Shown: positions 21,845 to 31,915 of the stretch, one piece after another
Layout of the letters: each line of letters starts with the position of its first letter
Numbering within the stretch: the stretch's first letter is position 1
NCBI GenBank assembly: GCA_036346255.1
Contig: CM070624.1
Coordinates: 22,228,626 to 22,292,625 of the forward strand
Length of the DNA: 64,000 nucleotides
From: Ampelocalamus luodianensis
Taxonomy: Eukaryota; Streptophyta; Magnoliopsida; Poales; Poaceae
Direction of reading: 5' to 3'
Notes under the pieces: generated by a model
The model's database searches: none
Seen by the model: only the letters and a program-made list of their open reading frames with translations
What the model was told of the DNA's origin: nothing
Position numbers and translations under genes: made by a program

Positions 21845-22586
21845 AGAAGAGGTGCCGCACTGAAAGGGGTAAACGGGCATTAAAATTGGGGGAAATTCGC
21901 TCCGTAACACTGCAATGATGTGCAAAGTAGAAAATAACATCAATGTGAAGATAATAGGTAAGCAATGAGACCACATATCAGTGACACATCGATATTATTT
22001 TTCAACTCATAGTATATGTGTAGTGTTACTGGGCAAATTATCCCTTAAAATTGTATTCTCTCACATCATACATCATTGTTGTTAAAAATGAATGAAAAAT
22101 ATAACGGTAGTGCTATTTTCAAGATTTCTGGTTGTTCGTGGTGTCATTTTGCAGCTAAGCTTTCGTGGTGTCATTTTGCAGCTAAGCGCAACTTGGATTT
22201 TTTTTTCTCTGAATACCAACTATTGGAGTGCTGCTGAGCTAATTTTCCCAAGAAAATACCGCACTCTGCAGTATAATATGCTTCCTTAGAGAGAAGACGT
22301 ACTTTGGAAAGATGTTTACCCCATCTGCTATCGATTGTACATGTTTCTTCGACAGTTTCCCATCGGGGAAATTCATAAAATGCCATGGAAAAGATCACGG
22401 TTTCAATAGATGCTATCGAAAGGAATTTGCTTAACAGAAATCTCATCGAGAAGTGAAAATAGTCACGATTTGGAGCTCTCCAACTATGGTAAACGACGAA
22501 TCAAATAACATACTTATAGTAACGATAGAGATAGGTCTATGCTGGGTTGTGGCAACAAAGGTAGGGACACCAGACCGCTTTTTCCC
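21845..22586. other. Spacer between two retroelements
   Basis: AT-rich, with no gene recognised. A 26-bp sequence beginning TTCGTGGTGTCATTTTGC is repeated in tandem at 22135-22160 and 22162-22187. Confidence 0.45.
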
Positions 22587-22952
22587 TATTACGATCCTAA
22601 TTGATGAACTCAAATCACACCGAATGATTTGCCTCACGTAGGAATTAAGGTCTCGAATCAACTTAGATACAAGTACTTTGGATACAAATTAGGGGAAATA
22701 GAAGCAAGGACGGGGAGTTGCAATTCAGACGGGGAAGTAGAAGAATGGGGTGGAGAAATCAGTGAAAAGGAATTTGAGGAAGAGGCAACATTGGGGAAGA
22801 GGGAGCCGAGGGCTATCGCCTTGTCTATTATATTCTTCGATGTCTTCTTGTGTCGCTGCTGCTTGCTCTTTGTGCTCCCGACTTGATCCCCCCTTGCCTC
22901 CTGGGCCCACAGCCCAGCTCGAAGCCCAATAAAGGCTAGGTGATCCGTGACA
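22587..22952 (-). repeat. 3' LTR of the LARD-like element
   Basis: Direct copy of 25814-26187. Its first dinucleotide on the plus strand is TA instead of TG, a single transition that would destroy one terminus. Confidence 0.85.
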
Positions 22953-23583
22953 TTCCTCTCACCTTGAAATGCGGCTTGACCCCAAGCTGCTGCTATCTAA
23001 GCCACCGAGGTCTCATAGAACATGAAGAACCGCAATGCTCAACTTGATCGAATGCGGCCTCCCCCACTGTTGTATTGTCTCGGGGACACTTGGATATCAT
23101 CCATTCTAGTCACGAGCCCACTACTACGCTTTTCCTACTCTGATATGGGAAGATGTAGGAGCTGCACACCTGAAGCATTTGAGTTCATCTCAAGAACTTG
23201 AACAACCTGCCAACCTTCTAAAGTGCAATGATTAACCTTGACTTCATATAAATCATCTCATGCAGGATGCATCACCCCAAACCATGAATCGAAACTAGAG
23301 ATCATTCCTGGGTGGCAATTGCAGCCATTCAGAATAGCCTTAGTATTCAACTGTATTTGCGGTAGTGGCCTCGGTCTCCCCTCCACTTACTTCCCCAATG
23401 AGTTAATCATCAGATGAATGGAAAATGCTTGTGTTGATACGCTCCAACATTGCACTCCATCACTAGCACCTCACTACCAAGTAGTCTGATTAACATGTTA
23501 GGCCGTCTCGCCTCTAAGTCAAGACGAGGGCACACATCCTTAATATCTTCAAGTGTTAGTGTACAGAATGCCTCACATATATG

Positions 23584-25352
23584 CTACAGCACTACAACTA
23601 ACCCCTTCATGGCCCAAACATAAGCATGCATCTCTATACAACAGCCATTGCCACACCTCCAGGAACTGAACACCATCATGTGGTTGCTCCCTGAAGTTGT
23701 TTCTCTTGAGATGGTAATCAAAACTGTAGGGAGACAGCATAAATCTACCACACAAGTCATCTGGCATGAACTCCAAATAGAATGGCATTCTTGAGTGCCT
23801 AGGTCATAAACAGAAAGCTTTAGTAACTCACCAAGGTGTGGTGCTCCTTTCATCTTGCATTTTGCTAGGAACCATAGCTCCAGATTTGAAACCGTCCTAC
23901 CACTGGTAATTCCAATTAATTGTACCCGATCAAATCCTGCTGCAGACAAGGTTGTCTTCCCTGATTTGAATCATGCCTGATCAGCCCATTGCTCAATTGT
24001 TGTTCTATTTCCATTAGTCACACATGTCCAGTAAGAGCCACCAATAGGATTCATGTTATTGAGCTCTAGTAGAGGCCAAGACTGCAATTCACAAAGAATT
24101 CCGTTCCAGCAACCACCTTCCATTTATCGCCAAATATATGCACATGTTGCCAGCACTCTGCTCCGTTACTTGTGATCACTACCAGCACAGGTGGCAGGAG
24201 TATCTCCACCATGCCTTAGTTGATCGGACCATGGTTTCAACTCGATCTGCTTCACCAATGAATTCACCCCCAACAAGAACACGGTTGCACTTGTACGTGG
24301 TGGTGGCCATGGTTGGCACTCGACCCACGTCGTCAGTGGGGTGAGCTCATCACCCTGACCGGTGGAAGCGAAGATAACACAGCCCACCCTGGCGGTGATG
24401 TAGCTTAGAAGAACACTGACCAAGGTGTTGCGGTTGGTGTTGGTGATGAGGTAGTTGGCACTAAGGACGTAGGAGTCGAGGATGGTGGCGTTGACGGTCT
24501 TAGTGATGATGCTGCCGTCGTCGATCACCATGGTAGATGGCGATCCATAGGGTCTAGATGAGACTTGATGGGAGTGAAGAAAAGCATTGGCCCTGTGCTC
24601 GACCATGGACAAGCGTCGGAATTGACCTCGGTGTGTAGATGCATTTCGCCGAACATCTGGTGTGCGGTGAAGTCACTAGTGTCAACGTGCACCGGAGTTG
24701 TAGACACAGAGTTGGAGACGGTGGGTTCGAGCAGGGTGGTGGTCTTGGGAGAACTTGGGGTTGTGCTTAGCATGAACGTGGATGTCTAAACATCGGTGTC
24801 ATTGGGACAAATCTTTGAACACTTGGTGGGCATCACAGTGTCCAGCTCGTTGGTGGAGAATGACTTTAGTGAGGAGGTCTTCACAGGCTCTGCCTGCACC
24901 TGGATGGTTGTGGACACGCCCCTTGAGAAAAGGGATACGACCGTGACATCGATGTCGTCGACGTATGGGACAGGGCCTGACGTCGAACACTTGGCGGTCA
25001 CGGTAGTGTCGAGGCTGGTGGTGATAGTGTCACAGTCGGAGCATGTCATCGAACAACCATTGGGTGTTCCTGTGCTGAGAGCAGCGTCTACACGCGAAAC
25101 TACAGAGGCCATAGCGTGGTCCCAGATGGTGATAGTGGAAGACGCCTGAGCATCGAATGAGGTCGAAGAAGGCGTAGACTGCCCGAGCATGTTGTGCAGC
25201 GTCTCATTCATCTCAGTCACCATCCTCAAGCACCTCTCCTTCTGCTTGTCGGACATGGCTTCCCAGTCCCAGCCTGGTGAAGGCGATGAGACTGTGTGGG
25301 CACTAGGTGGGCAACGAAGAGTGTGAAGCCGAAATGACAACCTCAGGAGCAA
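23584..25352 (-). pseudogene. Degenerate interior coding region of the LARD-like element
   Basis: Several minus-strand frames (24786-25352, 24166-24612, 23584-23949) join into what was probably one long reading with many Val/Thr/Ser residues and phrases such as DKWKVVAGTEFFVNCSLG near 24100. No retroviral enzyme motif is visible. Function unknown; frames are broken. Confidence 0.4.
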
Positions 25353-25770
25353 GCGCTAATGTAACCGCATTGCGCTGTGCCGTTGTAGTGGAAGTAGAGT
25401 ATGGTGTTGGCTGCACCTGCTGGATGTCGAGGTAGCAACAGCCATCGTAGATGCATCGACCGTGCAAGGCATCTCGAGCACGCGTCACCTCATGCCATGA
25501 TCGAAGTTGTACCATTGCCTCTACATGGTTGACTCTCTGGAACACGGATATCGTCTCCACGCCATACACCTCAAGGAGTTGGTGTAGCACCTCCTCAGTC
25601 ACCGGATAGAGCACATGGCTCATCGTGATGCGTAGAATGCCGCCTGTGGTTGCCTCCTGGTGGCTCGGCATTTCGCTGAACAAGTGGTGGGTGACTCCTC
25701 CACCAACACCGCCACTGCTCGAATCCGGCTGCCGGTCCAAGCTACCACCACCAATCCTTCCCCACACCAT
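25303..25770 (-). CDS. Gag-position ORF with PTB-type RRM-like domain
   Basis: The first ORF after the primer-binding site. From the ATG at 25770 it gives about 155 residues: a Gly-rich start (MVWGRIGGGSLDRQ), then a segment that reads like RRM2 of polypyrimidine-tract-binding proteins, ILRITMSHVLYPVTEEVLHQ, NHVEAMVQLRSWHEVTRARD, ALHGRCIYDGCCYLDIQ. The IYDGCC-LDIQ string is a hallmark of PTB RRMs. No zinc knuckle is present. An earlier in-frame TTG at the primer-binding site is not a credible start. A plausible role is RNA binding in the particle. A downstream frame (24786-25352, WDWEAMSDKQKERCLRMVTE) probably continued the ORF before a frameshift. Recognition is by eye. Confidence 0.6.
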   Translation of the reverse strand: MVWGRIGGGSLDRQPDSSSGGVGGGVTHHLFSEMPSHQEATTGGILRITMSHVLYPVTEEVLHQLLEVYGVETISVFQRVNHVEAMVQLRSWHEVTRARDALHGRCIYDGCCYLDIQQVQPTPYSTSTTTAQRNAVTLALAPEVVISASHSSLPT

Positions 25771-25813
25771 CTCAGTGCTAGAAATCCTACGAATCGACTG
25801 CTCTGATACCAAT

Positions 25814-26187
25814 TGTTACGATCCTAATTGATGAACTCGAATCACACCGAATGGTTTGCCTCACACAGGAATCAAGGTCTCAAATCAACTCAGATACAAG
25901 TACTTTGGATACAAATTTGGGGAAATAGAAGCAAGGACAGGGAGTAGCAATTCAGACGGGGAAGTAAAAGCATGGGGTGGGGAAAATCAAAGAAAAGGAA
26001 TTTGGGGGGGGAGAGGCGGCATTAGGGAAGAGGGAGTCGAGGGCTATCACCTTGTTTATTCTATTTTCGATGTCTTCTCGTGTGTCGCTTCTGCTTGCTC
26101 TTTGTACTCCCAACTCGATCCCCCTCTTGCCTCCTAGGCCCACGGCCCATGACCGAAGCCCAATCAAGGCCAGGCCGATCCGTGACA
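25814..26187 (-). repeat. 5' LTR of the LARD-like element
   Basis: Starts TGTTACG and ends GTGACA. It is separated by two bases from the primer-binding site at 25800-25811, which fixes the element's orientation. Confidence 0.85.
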
Positions 26188-27849
26188 TGCCCGCCCATTC
26201 TCTCTCGCCCTAAATGGAATCTCTCTCTTAGTTAGGAGATGGGGCGAAGGTGGAGCATGCCGGTAGAGGCTAACAAGGATGCAGTGGAGAGGTAGTGTCA
26301 GGACTTAGGTGCAAAGTTTTGGATATATCGGCAACGTCGGCTACCTGATATTTGATATGAACCCATTAACCGTTGTTTTAGAACCTTGTCTACACCCACC
26401 CAACTTGATCTCTACTGTCCTATCAAAGTTCGTGTGAGTTTTTATTTGCAAAGAGTTTTTACTTTGTAACCATAACCAGACAACAATGCTCTCCTCTAGG
26501 CATGCATGTGGTCGAAGAAGTACTGAGAGTGTGTACGCTAGTATAGAAAGAGTTTAATTAATTTCCTCATCTCCTAGACGATGTTTTGGCCACCCTAAAA
26601 CGGCGAGCTGGTAACTGATTGGCATGTTACCTCTTAAATGGGATATTTCCTATCCAATCTGTCGTCTAATTTATCCCATTTTATCTCAAGATTTGTGCAT
26701 GTATATTTTAGAAATCGAGAATACAATAAGAGACAAAATGGATAGCAGACGAGATAGGAGGATGTTCCCTTGATAAGAGGTAAAAAGCTTTTCTGTAATC
26801 AGAAGCTCAGAATAACTCACCACGCCAAGATCAGACGTCGACGACGATCACCTCGATGCGACCTCACCCTCGGATGTACCGTCGTTGAGCACTTCCCATT
26901 TCCCAGCTTGATTGTGCCCGGCCACTTAGGGACTTCGCTGATGGATGCTCTGCTCGGTGCTCTGAATCGCCCGGGCACACTGAGCAACAGAGAAACCGGT
27001 TGGTGACACCGTTCGTGCGCTCGGGTAGTACGTGTGGCGCGCTCGCGGAGGTGGAACAAGACCCTGTCCTTCAACCGATTTAGCACACACAAGCGGGCGT
27101 CCACCAACCACGTGAACAATAGATGCACCAGATGGTCTATGTATACCTGACGCTGATCCAGTCAAGGGCAGACCATATTAGGTTTATGGGTGTTCAGCTG
27201 AATACCCATTATTTTTTACAAAAAATCAAATATTTTGTGCATTACATATATAATGAAACATACTCTTAATTAGGCCAATCAAACCACATATCCTTCTCAG
27301 CCCATCAAATCATGTCTCCCTCCGGTGCTCCACAATCTCAAACTGACATATGTGATAGCCAGGCCATGGTCACACACTATTCGGCATTTGCCCTTTGGGC
27401 ATTGGACCATTCGGTCCAGCCGCAACAAGATCATTCCCCCCTCATCTCTCTCTAACCTTATCAATCAACAAACAATAGCCGGTTCTCATATCTCTCCCTC
27501 CCTCTCTCTTGATGCAGTGGCGCGGCCACGACAAAGCCAAACACGGCGGCAGGGCGGAGGTCAGAGGAGCAAGGTCGGGCACTGGCCATCGGTCGGGCCA
27601 TTACCATCGGGGTGCCGAGCGGGGAGGACGACCGGGTAGCCCTGCGAGTCGTCTGCAGCCGGTGGCAACGACCTGGCGTCTCGCGCAGCTCTTGACAAGA
27701 AGGCAGCGCGCCAGCGCACGACCGCGGTACCCAAATTCCCAATAGTGTAGAGGTCAGTTCAATCCAAATTACCAGATCCTCAATTCCCAAATCAACAAAG
27801 AGCAAACTCAAATGCCCAAATCAATAATTTTGTTTGTGTTAGTTTGAAT
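26188..27849. other. Intergenic DNA between retroelement and hAT element
   Basis: No gene is supported. It includes a putative MITE (26627-26783) and, near 27190-27230, a GGGTGTTCAGCTGAATACCC palindrome followed by T/A-rich sequence, similar to text common in grass DNA transposons. Open frames at 26770-27165 on both strands lack domains. Confidence 0.4.
26627..26783. mobile_element. Possible MITE of about 150 bp
   Basis: Imperfect inverted repeats: TTACCTCTTAAATGGGA... CCCATTTTATCTC on the left, and on the right the complement of TTACCTCTTATCAAGGGA... CCATTTTGTCTC. The whole would fold as one hairpin. The target duplication is ambiguous (TTA/TAA), so the class is uncertain. Confidence 0.45.
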
Positions 27850-27989
27850 TGTGATTGGTAATTGGCACGGACGACAGGCAGGGCTGGGCCTGGGAAGTCG
27901 GCACGACGGGCGGCACGGCACGGCCCGGTGTGGCATGCCGTGCTCGGGCCGGCTCGGCACGCCCAACATGGCCAGCACAGCGGGCACGC

Positions 27990-28530
27990 CCGGCACGTTG
28001 GCGTCGGCGGTCGCTCACCTCCTGCCGCCCCGCCGCTCCGCCTCCCAGGAAGTAAGAAGAGACAAAAGGGAGGGGAGAAGAGGAGAGCCAGGATGCCAGG
28101 GAGGGAGGTCAGCTGCGAGCACTGCCATGCACGGAGGACCGAGGCGGCCGGCGGCCGGAGGCCGAGCCGGTGCGCGTAGGACCGACGACCGAGGTGAGGG
28201 ACACGCCAGGAGGCAGCGGCGAGAACCGGAGGCCGAGCTGCAAGCAGGGGAGGAGCACGGGCCGGCAGCGCCATGGGATCGAGCTGCCGGGAAGCAGGCC
28301 ACGGGCGGTGAGGGTCGCTCCACCTTTCGCCGCGTCGCCTCGGCTCCTGCGCTGCTCGGCCTCCTCCGCCGCGCCTCCTCGCCCTCCTCCGCCGATCCTC
28401 CTCGCCGTCCCGCCTCCCGCGCTGCTCGGCCATGTGGTGTGGGGATGGGGGATTAAGGGCCCGGTGGCCGGTAGGTGGGGGGATTGGAGGCCCTGGTGTG
28501 GTGGCCGGTTGGTGGGGGGATGGAGTCACT
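27990..28530. other. GC-rich cargo inside the hAT element
   Basis: About 540 bases of strongly GC-rich DNA with long open frames on both strands (for example 27851-28456 + and 27792-28622 -). The translations are Arg/Pro/Ala-rich without domains, so I treat them as compositional. It separates the left subterminal repeats from the transposase promoter region. Confidence 0.35.
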
Positions 28531-29198
28531 CCATGGGTTGCTGAGTGAAGCAAGCGCTGGAGGCCTGGAGATGCCGATAGGGAGTGAAGCAAGGATGGGA
28601 GCTGTTCGGTAGATGGGGTCATGGACTCATGGCCTCATGGGGATGGCGATAAGGATAAAAGTAAAAAAGGAAAGATGAGAATATGCAGTGGTGACTGGTG
28701 AGGACTGAGGAGTGAAAGGAAAGATGAGAGCTGACATGACAAAAGTAATAAATAAATAAATGAAAGGAAGAGAGGACCATGGCCGTTGGCGCTGGGAAAG
28801 ATAGGGAGAGGGAATCACGGGAAAAAGATAGTGAGAGGCAACGTTCGGAAGCTCAACGATCAGAAGTAAGGTTCGGATGCTTAACATTCGGAAGCAACTC
28901 ACCGTGCCTATAAAACTGAACTCTCACTAAGCATTTGCCATCCACTCTCATTTCTTCTTCATTCATTTACTCTTCTCGTTTCTTCAACAACCATCTACTC
29001 TCCCCATTTATTCACCATCTATCCATTATGGATCTGTAAGTACTTGGGTATACAACCCGTTTTCTGTCCGTGAGGAAATCGCTAGATATATTGTTGCGGA
29101 AGATTAACCGATTAGGATGGGTGAAAGCCGCGCGTTTGAAAAAATGATCCAACGCGAGATCAGAGACCACACAGCAGACGCAACAAGGAAAGAAAAGC

Positions 29199-29651
29199 TT
29201 GACATCCCACTTGTGGAAGAAGCTAAAGGGCAACTCCAGTTCTTCGTCCTCTCAGTCTCAGGCAGCCCCCTTGTGGAATTCTGTTTCAAAGCTAAACCAC
29301 TATCTGGAGCATGATTTTGCAAACATCGATCCTGATCTTTCTGGTGGAAAGATAGACTTGCTCGAGTGGTGGAAGAACAACAAGCGGATATTTCCTGTAC
29401 TATCACATTTCGCACGGGATGTTCTGTTGGTGCCGGTGTCCACTGTATCTTCAGAAGCAACGTTCAAAGATGGCAGGAGAATAATTGAAGAAAGAAGATC
29501 ATCCCTCACGCCTAGGATGGTGGAGGCAATCACATGCGCCAAAGATTGGGAATTGGCTAAAGAGCGGCAACAGCATCAACTGGAGGATCTTGAGATCGTG
29601 CAGGCGTACGCTGACCTCGAACGCATGAACGATCTCGACATTGATGAGTAG
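29199..29651 (+). pseudogene. hAT transposase C-terminal remnant (dimerisation domain)
   Basis: The frame encodes the hAT C-terminal dimerisation domain: LNHYLEHDFANIDPDLSGGK, DLLEWWKNNKRIFPVLSHFA, PVSTVSSEATFKDGRRIIEE, RRSSLTPRMVEAITCAKDW, then an acidic tail and stop. About 100 bp upstream, in another frame, EIARYIVAED and PIRMGESRAFEKMI represent the N-terminal part after the BED finger; everything between, including the catalytic Asp region, is deleted. A possible start ATGGATCT|GTAAGT lies at 29028. The protein cannot transpose DNA itself. Confidence 0.85.
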
Positions 29652-30113
29652 TTAGTATGTACACATGTTGTTACTATACTCTTTTCCTTACTCGGGGAAC
29701 TCCACTCTGAGGCGTAAGGTTTTTAACGAGGCAGTAACATTGTATCTGTAAAATATTAAGAAAATTTTACTTTTTCCCCGAAATATTTTTGTGCCCATGT
29801 TTTTACGCAATTAATTCAATTTTAACTAGGTTTTTAATGAGGCAGGCACGACCACACGAGAGGAATGAAGATGGCGGTCGTTGCCGCCATCGTCGCCTCC
29901 GCCGTCAATAGTTACTTAGGGCTAAACTTGGGCTGGCACGGCACGATCCGACACGACGGGCTTTGGGCCGTGCCTGAGTCTGGCCAAATGCGAGGTGGGC
30001 CGGCACGGCATGGCACGACGGGGTGACCGGGCCGAGTCGACACGGCACGACGCGGCCCGAAGCACGGTGGGCCCGGGCCGTGCCGGCATGGCCGGCACCA
30101 ATTACCAGCTCTA

Positions 30114-30197
30114 GTGCCAGAGTGGTTATTGGGCATGACTAGAAAAGTAGAAATCATGTGGGCTCTGCCCGCGTAGGTTCGAATCCTACCGTCCACG
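30114..30197 (+). tRNA. tRNA-Ser(AGA) remnant with hAT footprint, not functional
   Basis: From position 7 of the tRNA to the discriminator base the sequence follows plant tRNA-Ser(AGA): GTGCCAGAGTGGTTATTGGG (D arm), CATGA/TCATG anticodon stem, GTGGGCTCTGCCCGC long variable arm, GTAGGTTCGAATCCTAC T arm, CGTCCAC 3' acceptor strand, and a T-run terminator just downstream (from about 30210). The 5' acceptor strand (expected GTGGAC) is missing because the hAT end stops at 30113. The anticodon loop CTAGAAA has an 8-base insertion: CTAGAAAA (30139-30146) followed by GTAGAAAT (30147-30154). It is typed tRNA for its identity; it cannot fold as one. Confidence 0.8.
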
Positions 30198-30282
30198 ATT
30201 GTTTATGTATTTTTTTCTTTGCTGTTTTAGCAGATTACTCGTCTCGTCAGACTTAGAATGGTTTGGGGTTTGTGCGATTCTC

Positions 30283-31333
30283 TGTTGAGAATAAGAGCAT
30301 TTTTCGAATTACTTTAATCCAGAAATATAGTAGATAAAACATGATGAATATTCTAGCCACTTTCACAAAGCAAGTGGGCAAGAACACTATAGACATACTA
30401 ATATCCAGAAGAACAGAAACTAGCATATCTATCACAGTGTTCAAGGTAACAACTAGTAATATTACTAACCAAGCAATACATATGAAATAGACATACCGCA
30501 TCCAAAGGGAAGGAACAGCGCAGAGTGGAAGAAGAAGCGCAGCAGGAGTCTTTGTGAGATCGCCGCTTGTCATGGCGTAGTGGTAAGTAGTCGCGCAAAG
30601 GACGCCGTGGTAGTAGTCGACGGTTGTAGGCGTAGCGAGAGTCGAATGGAGAGGAAGTAGCGAGCGCGCGCGAACGCCCCAAAACCTTATTCGCCTTGCT
30701 CGTGCAAGCCTTCAGGACGAGGGTTCCGAGGCCCGCTCTCCCGTGGCGATCGTACACGCGCCTCGCGGATGGAGATCGCGAGACAAAGAACAAAATCAAG
30801 AACTATGGTGTCTTTCGTGGAGAGAATTGGAGAACCTCACTGCTCCGGATAATGGCTATATATAACAACCAAACCGTAAACAAATACCACATCGTTTAGT
30901 CAAGAGGCGAGAAACGGTCGCCATTACTCACTAGTAATGGCACTGCATCGCTTAGTCAAGAGGCCGAAACGGTCGCCATTACTCACTAGTAACAAGAACC
31001 GTTAAATCAAGTAATCGTTTTGCGTTTCGATTTTCGAATAGATAAAGAAAAACGCGCATGCACCCGACCCGCCTGTGTACGCACGCACACGCACACGCAC
31101 CGCACCGCACCGCACCGCACGGCTCGGCGAGGCGAGGCGAGCGAGCGCGCGCGTGTATTGACTCTCTCCAATTCCACAAGAGGACTCCCACGTTCCACCT
31201 TATAAATTGGTGTAACTCCCCCTTTAACTCTCCATATGGGACTAAAAAGGTTTAGCACATGCACATGGGCCTTTGGAATTTTCCAGGAATTAATTAGAAT
31301 TAAAGTTGGGCCTAGCCCATATTAAATCCAACA
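30283..31333 (-). mobile_element. Solo LTR of the copia family
   Basis: The 1,051-bp LTR runs TGTTGAGAAT to AATCCAACA and is flanked by a perfect 5-bp duplication TTCTC (30278-30282 and 31334-31338) with no internal element sequence. It is homologous to the 3' LTR at 16019-17097 throughout. It formed by LTR-LTR recombination. It carries a GCACAC/CGCAC simple repeat at about 31081-31120. It lies 85 bp beyond the tRNA-Ser remnant. Orientation is inferred from the homologous element. Confidence 0.92.
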
Positions 31334-31338
31334 TTCTC

Positions 31339-31850
31339 TTCCTGCTGAAAAAAACTAGAATCGCGTATTCTTGTGCTAGCATGTACTGACACTCTTGACT
31401 ACAGCAAGCCAGCAGGTTATGCATGCAGCCGCTTCTTATCTTATTCTCCGTCGATCGATCACCATTCGCCATGGCCTCCTTTAAGTGACCCTTAAGTTAC
31501 CACCACCGGATAGCCTGCAGAAATCACGCACTCCGAGGCACCACCCCGTTCAAGAAACACAGACCGAGAGAAGATCGGGAGACCCAATTGTAGCTTTCGC
31601 AGCAGAGCGAGCGCACTAGCAAAATGATACTACTATACATTCATGATTATCTTCAGAGCAATAATCCAGACATCAGCAATCGAGTTGCAAATCGTATATA
31701 ACCATTAGGGCGAACCTTGGATCCTGTTAAAACTTAGAACTCATGATCAATTGCTCTGACTGGCGCGCTTTTCGGAGCAAGATCTTGAGATAACATAAAC
31801 AAATTGCAGCAAGCAGCTTGGAGAAATTGTAGCGCCGTCGCACCAAGCTC
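31339..31850. other. Upstream region of the endoglucanase gene
   Basis: AT-moderate sequence without ORFs or recognised repeats; presumably promoter of the GH9 gene. Confidence 0.4.
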
Positions 31851-31861
31851 GTAGCTCGTAG

Positions 31862-31867
31862 TATAAA
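31862..31867 (+). promoter_or_regulatory. Putative TATA box of the endoglucanase gene
   Basis: TATAAA, 54 bp upstream of the first ATG (31916). If used, the leader would be short, about 20-25 bases, which would favour the ATG at 31964 as a possible start. Confidence 0.5.
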
Positions 31868-31915
31868 CCATCGCCGTGCTCTTGCTTTACTCTAGACTTG
31901 TAGTGGTAAAAGACG

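Larger units (their letters stand above)
22587..26187 (-). mobile_element. Non-autonomous LTR retrotransposon (LARD-like)
   Basis: Two direct repeats, 22587-22952 (366 bp) and 25814-26187 (374 bp), both run from TRTTACGATCCTAATTGATG to GATCCGTGACA. Just inside the right copy is GCTCTGATACCA (25800-25811), the complement of TGGTATCAGAGC, an initiator-tRNA-Met primer-binding site; so the element reads on the minus strand. A purine-rich tract (minus strand AAGGTGAGAGGAA, about 22953-22966) precedes the other LTR. Flanks TTCCC and TGCCC match 4 of 5. The 2.86-kb interior has no reverse transcriptase, integrase or protease. It holds a 5'-proximal ORF with an RRM-like part and further broken frames. 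Confidence 0.85.
27850..30113 (+). mobile_element. hAT element, internally deleted, inserted in a tRNA-Ser gene
   Basis: The right end is TAGAGCTGGTAATTGGTGCC inverted at 30094-30113; the left end near 27850 shares TGGTAATTGG. Both subterminal regions (27860-27970 and 29935-30100) are dense in GGCACGGC/GCCGTGCC motifs. A truncated transposase gene with its own promoter-like region (about 28900-29030) lies on the plus strand. The right end abuts position 7 of a tRNA-Ser gene. The expected 8-bp duplication GTGCCAGA is not present at the left, so the left end is rearranged or its exact limit is wrong. GC-rich DNA at 27990-28530 may be captured sequence. Confidence 0.75.

Noticed and set aside
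27190..27230. Transposon end at GGGTGTTCAGCTGAATACCC
   Set aside because: The palindrome resembles text in grass DNA transposons, but no partner end or target duplication was found.
27792..28622. 276-codon minus-strand frame
   Set aside because: Lies in the GC-rich cargo of a hAT element; Pro/Arg/Ala composition and overlapping frames on the other strand point to base composition, not a gene.
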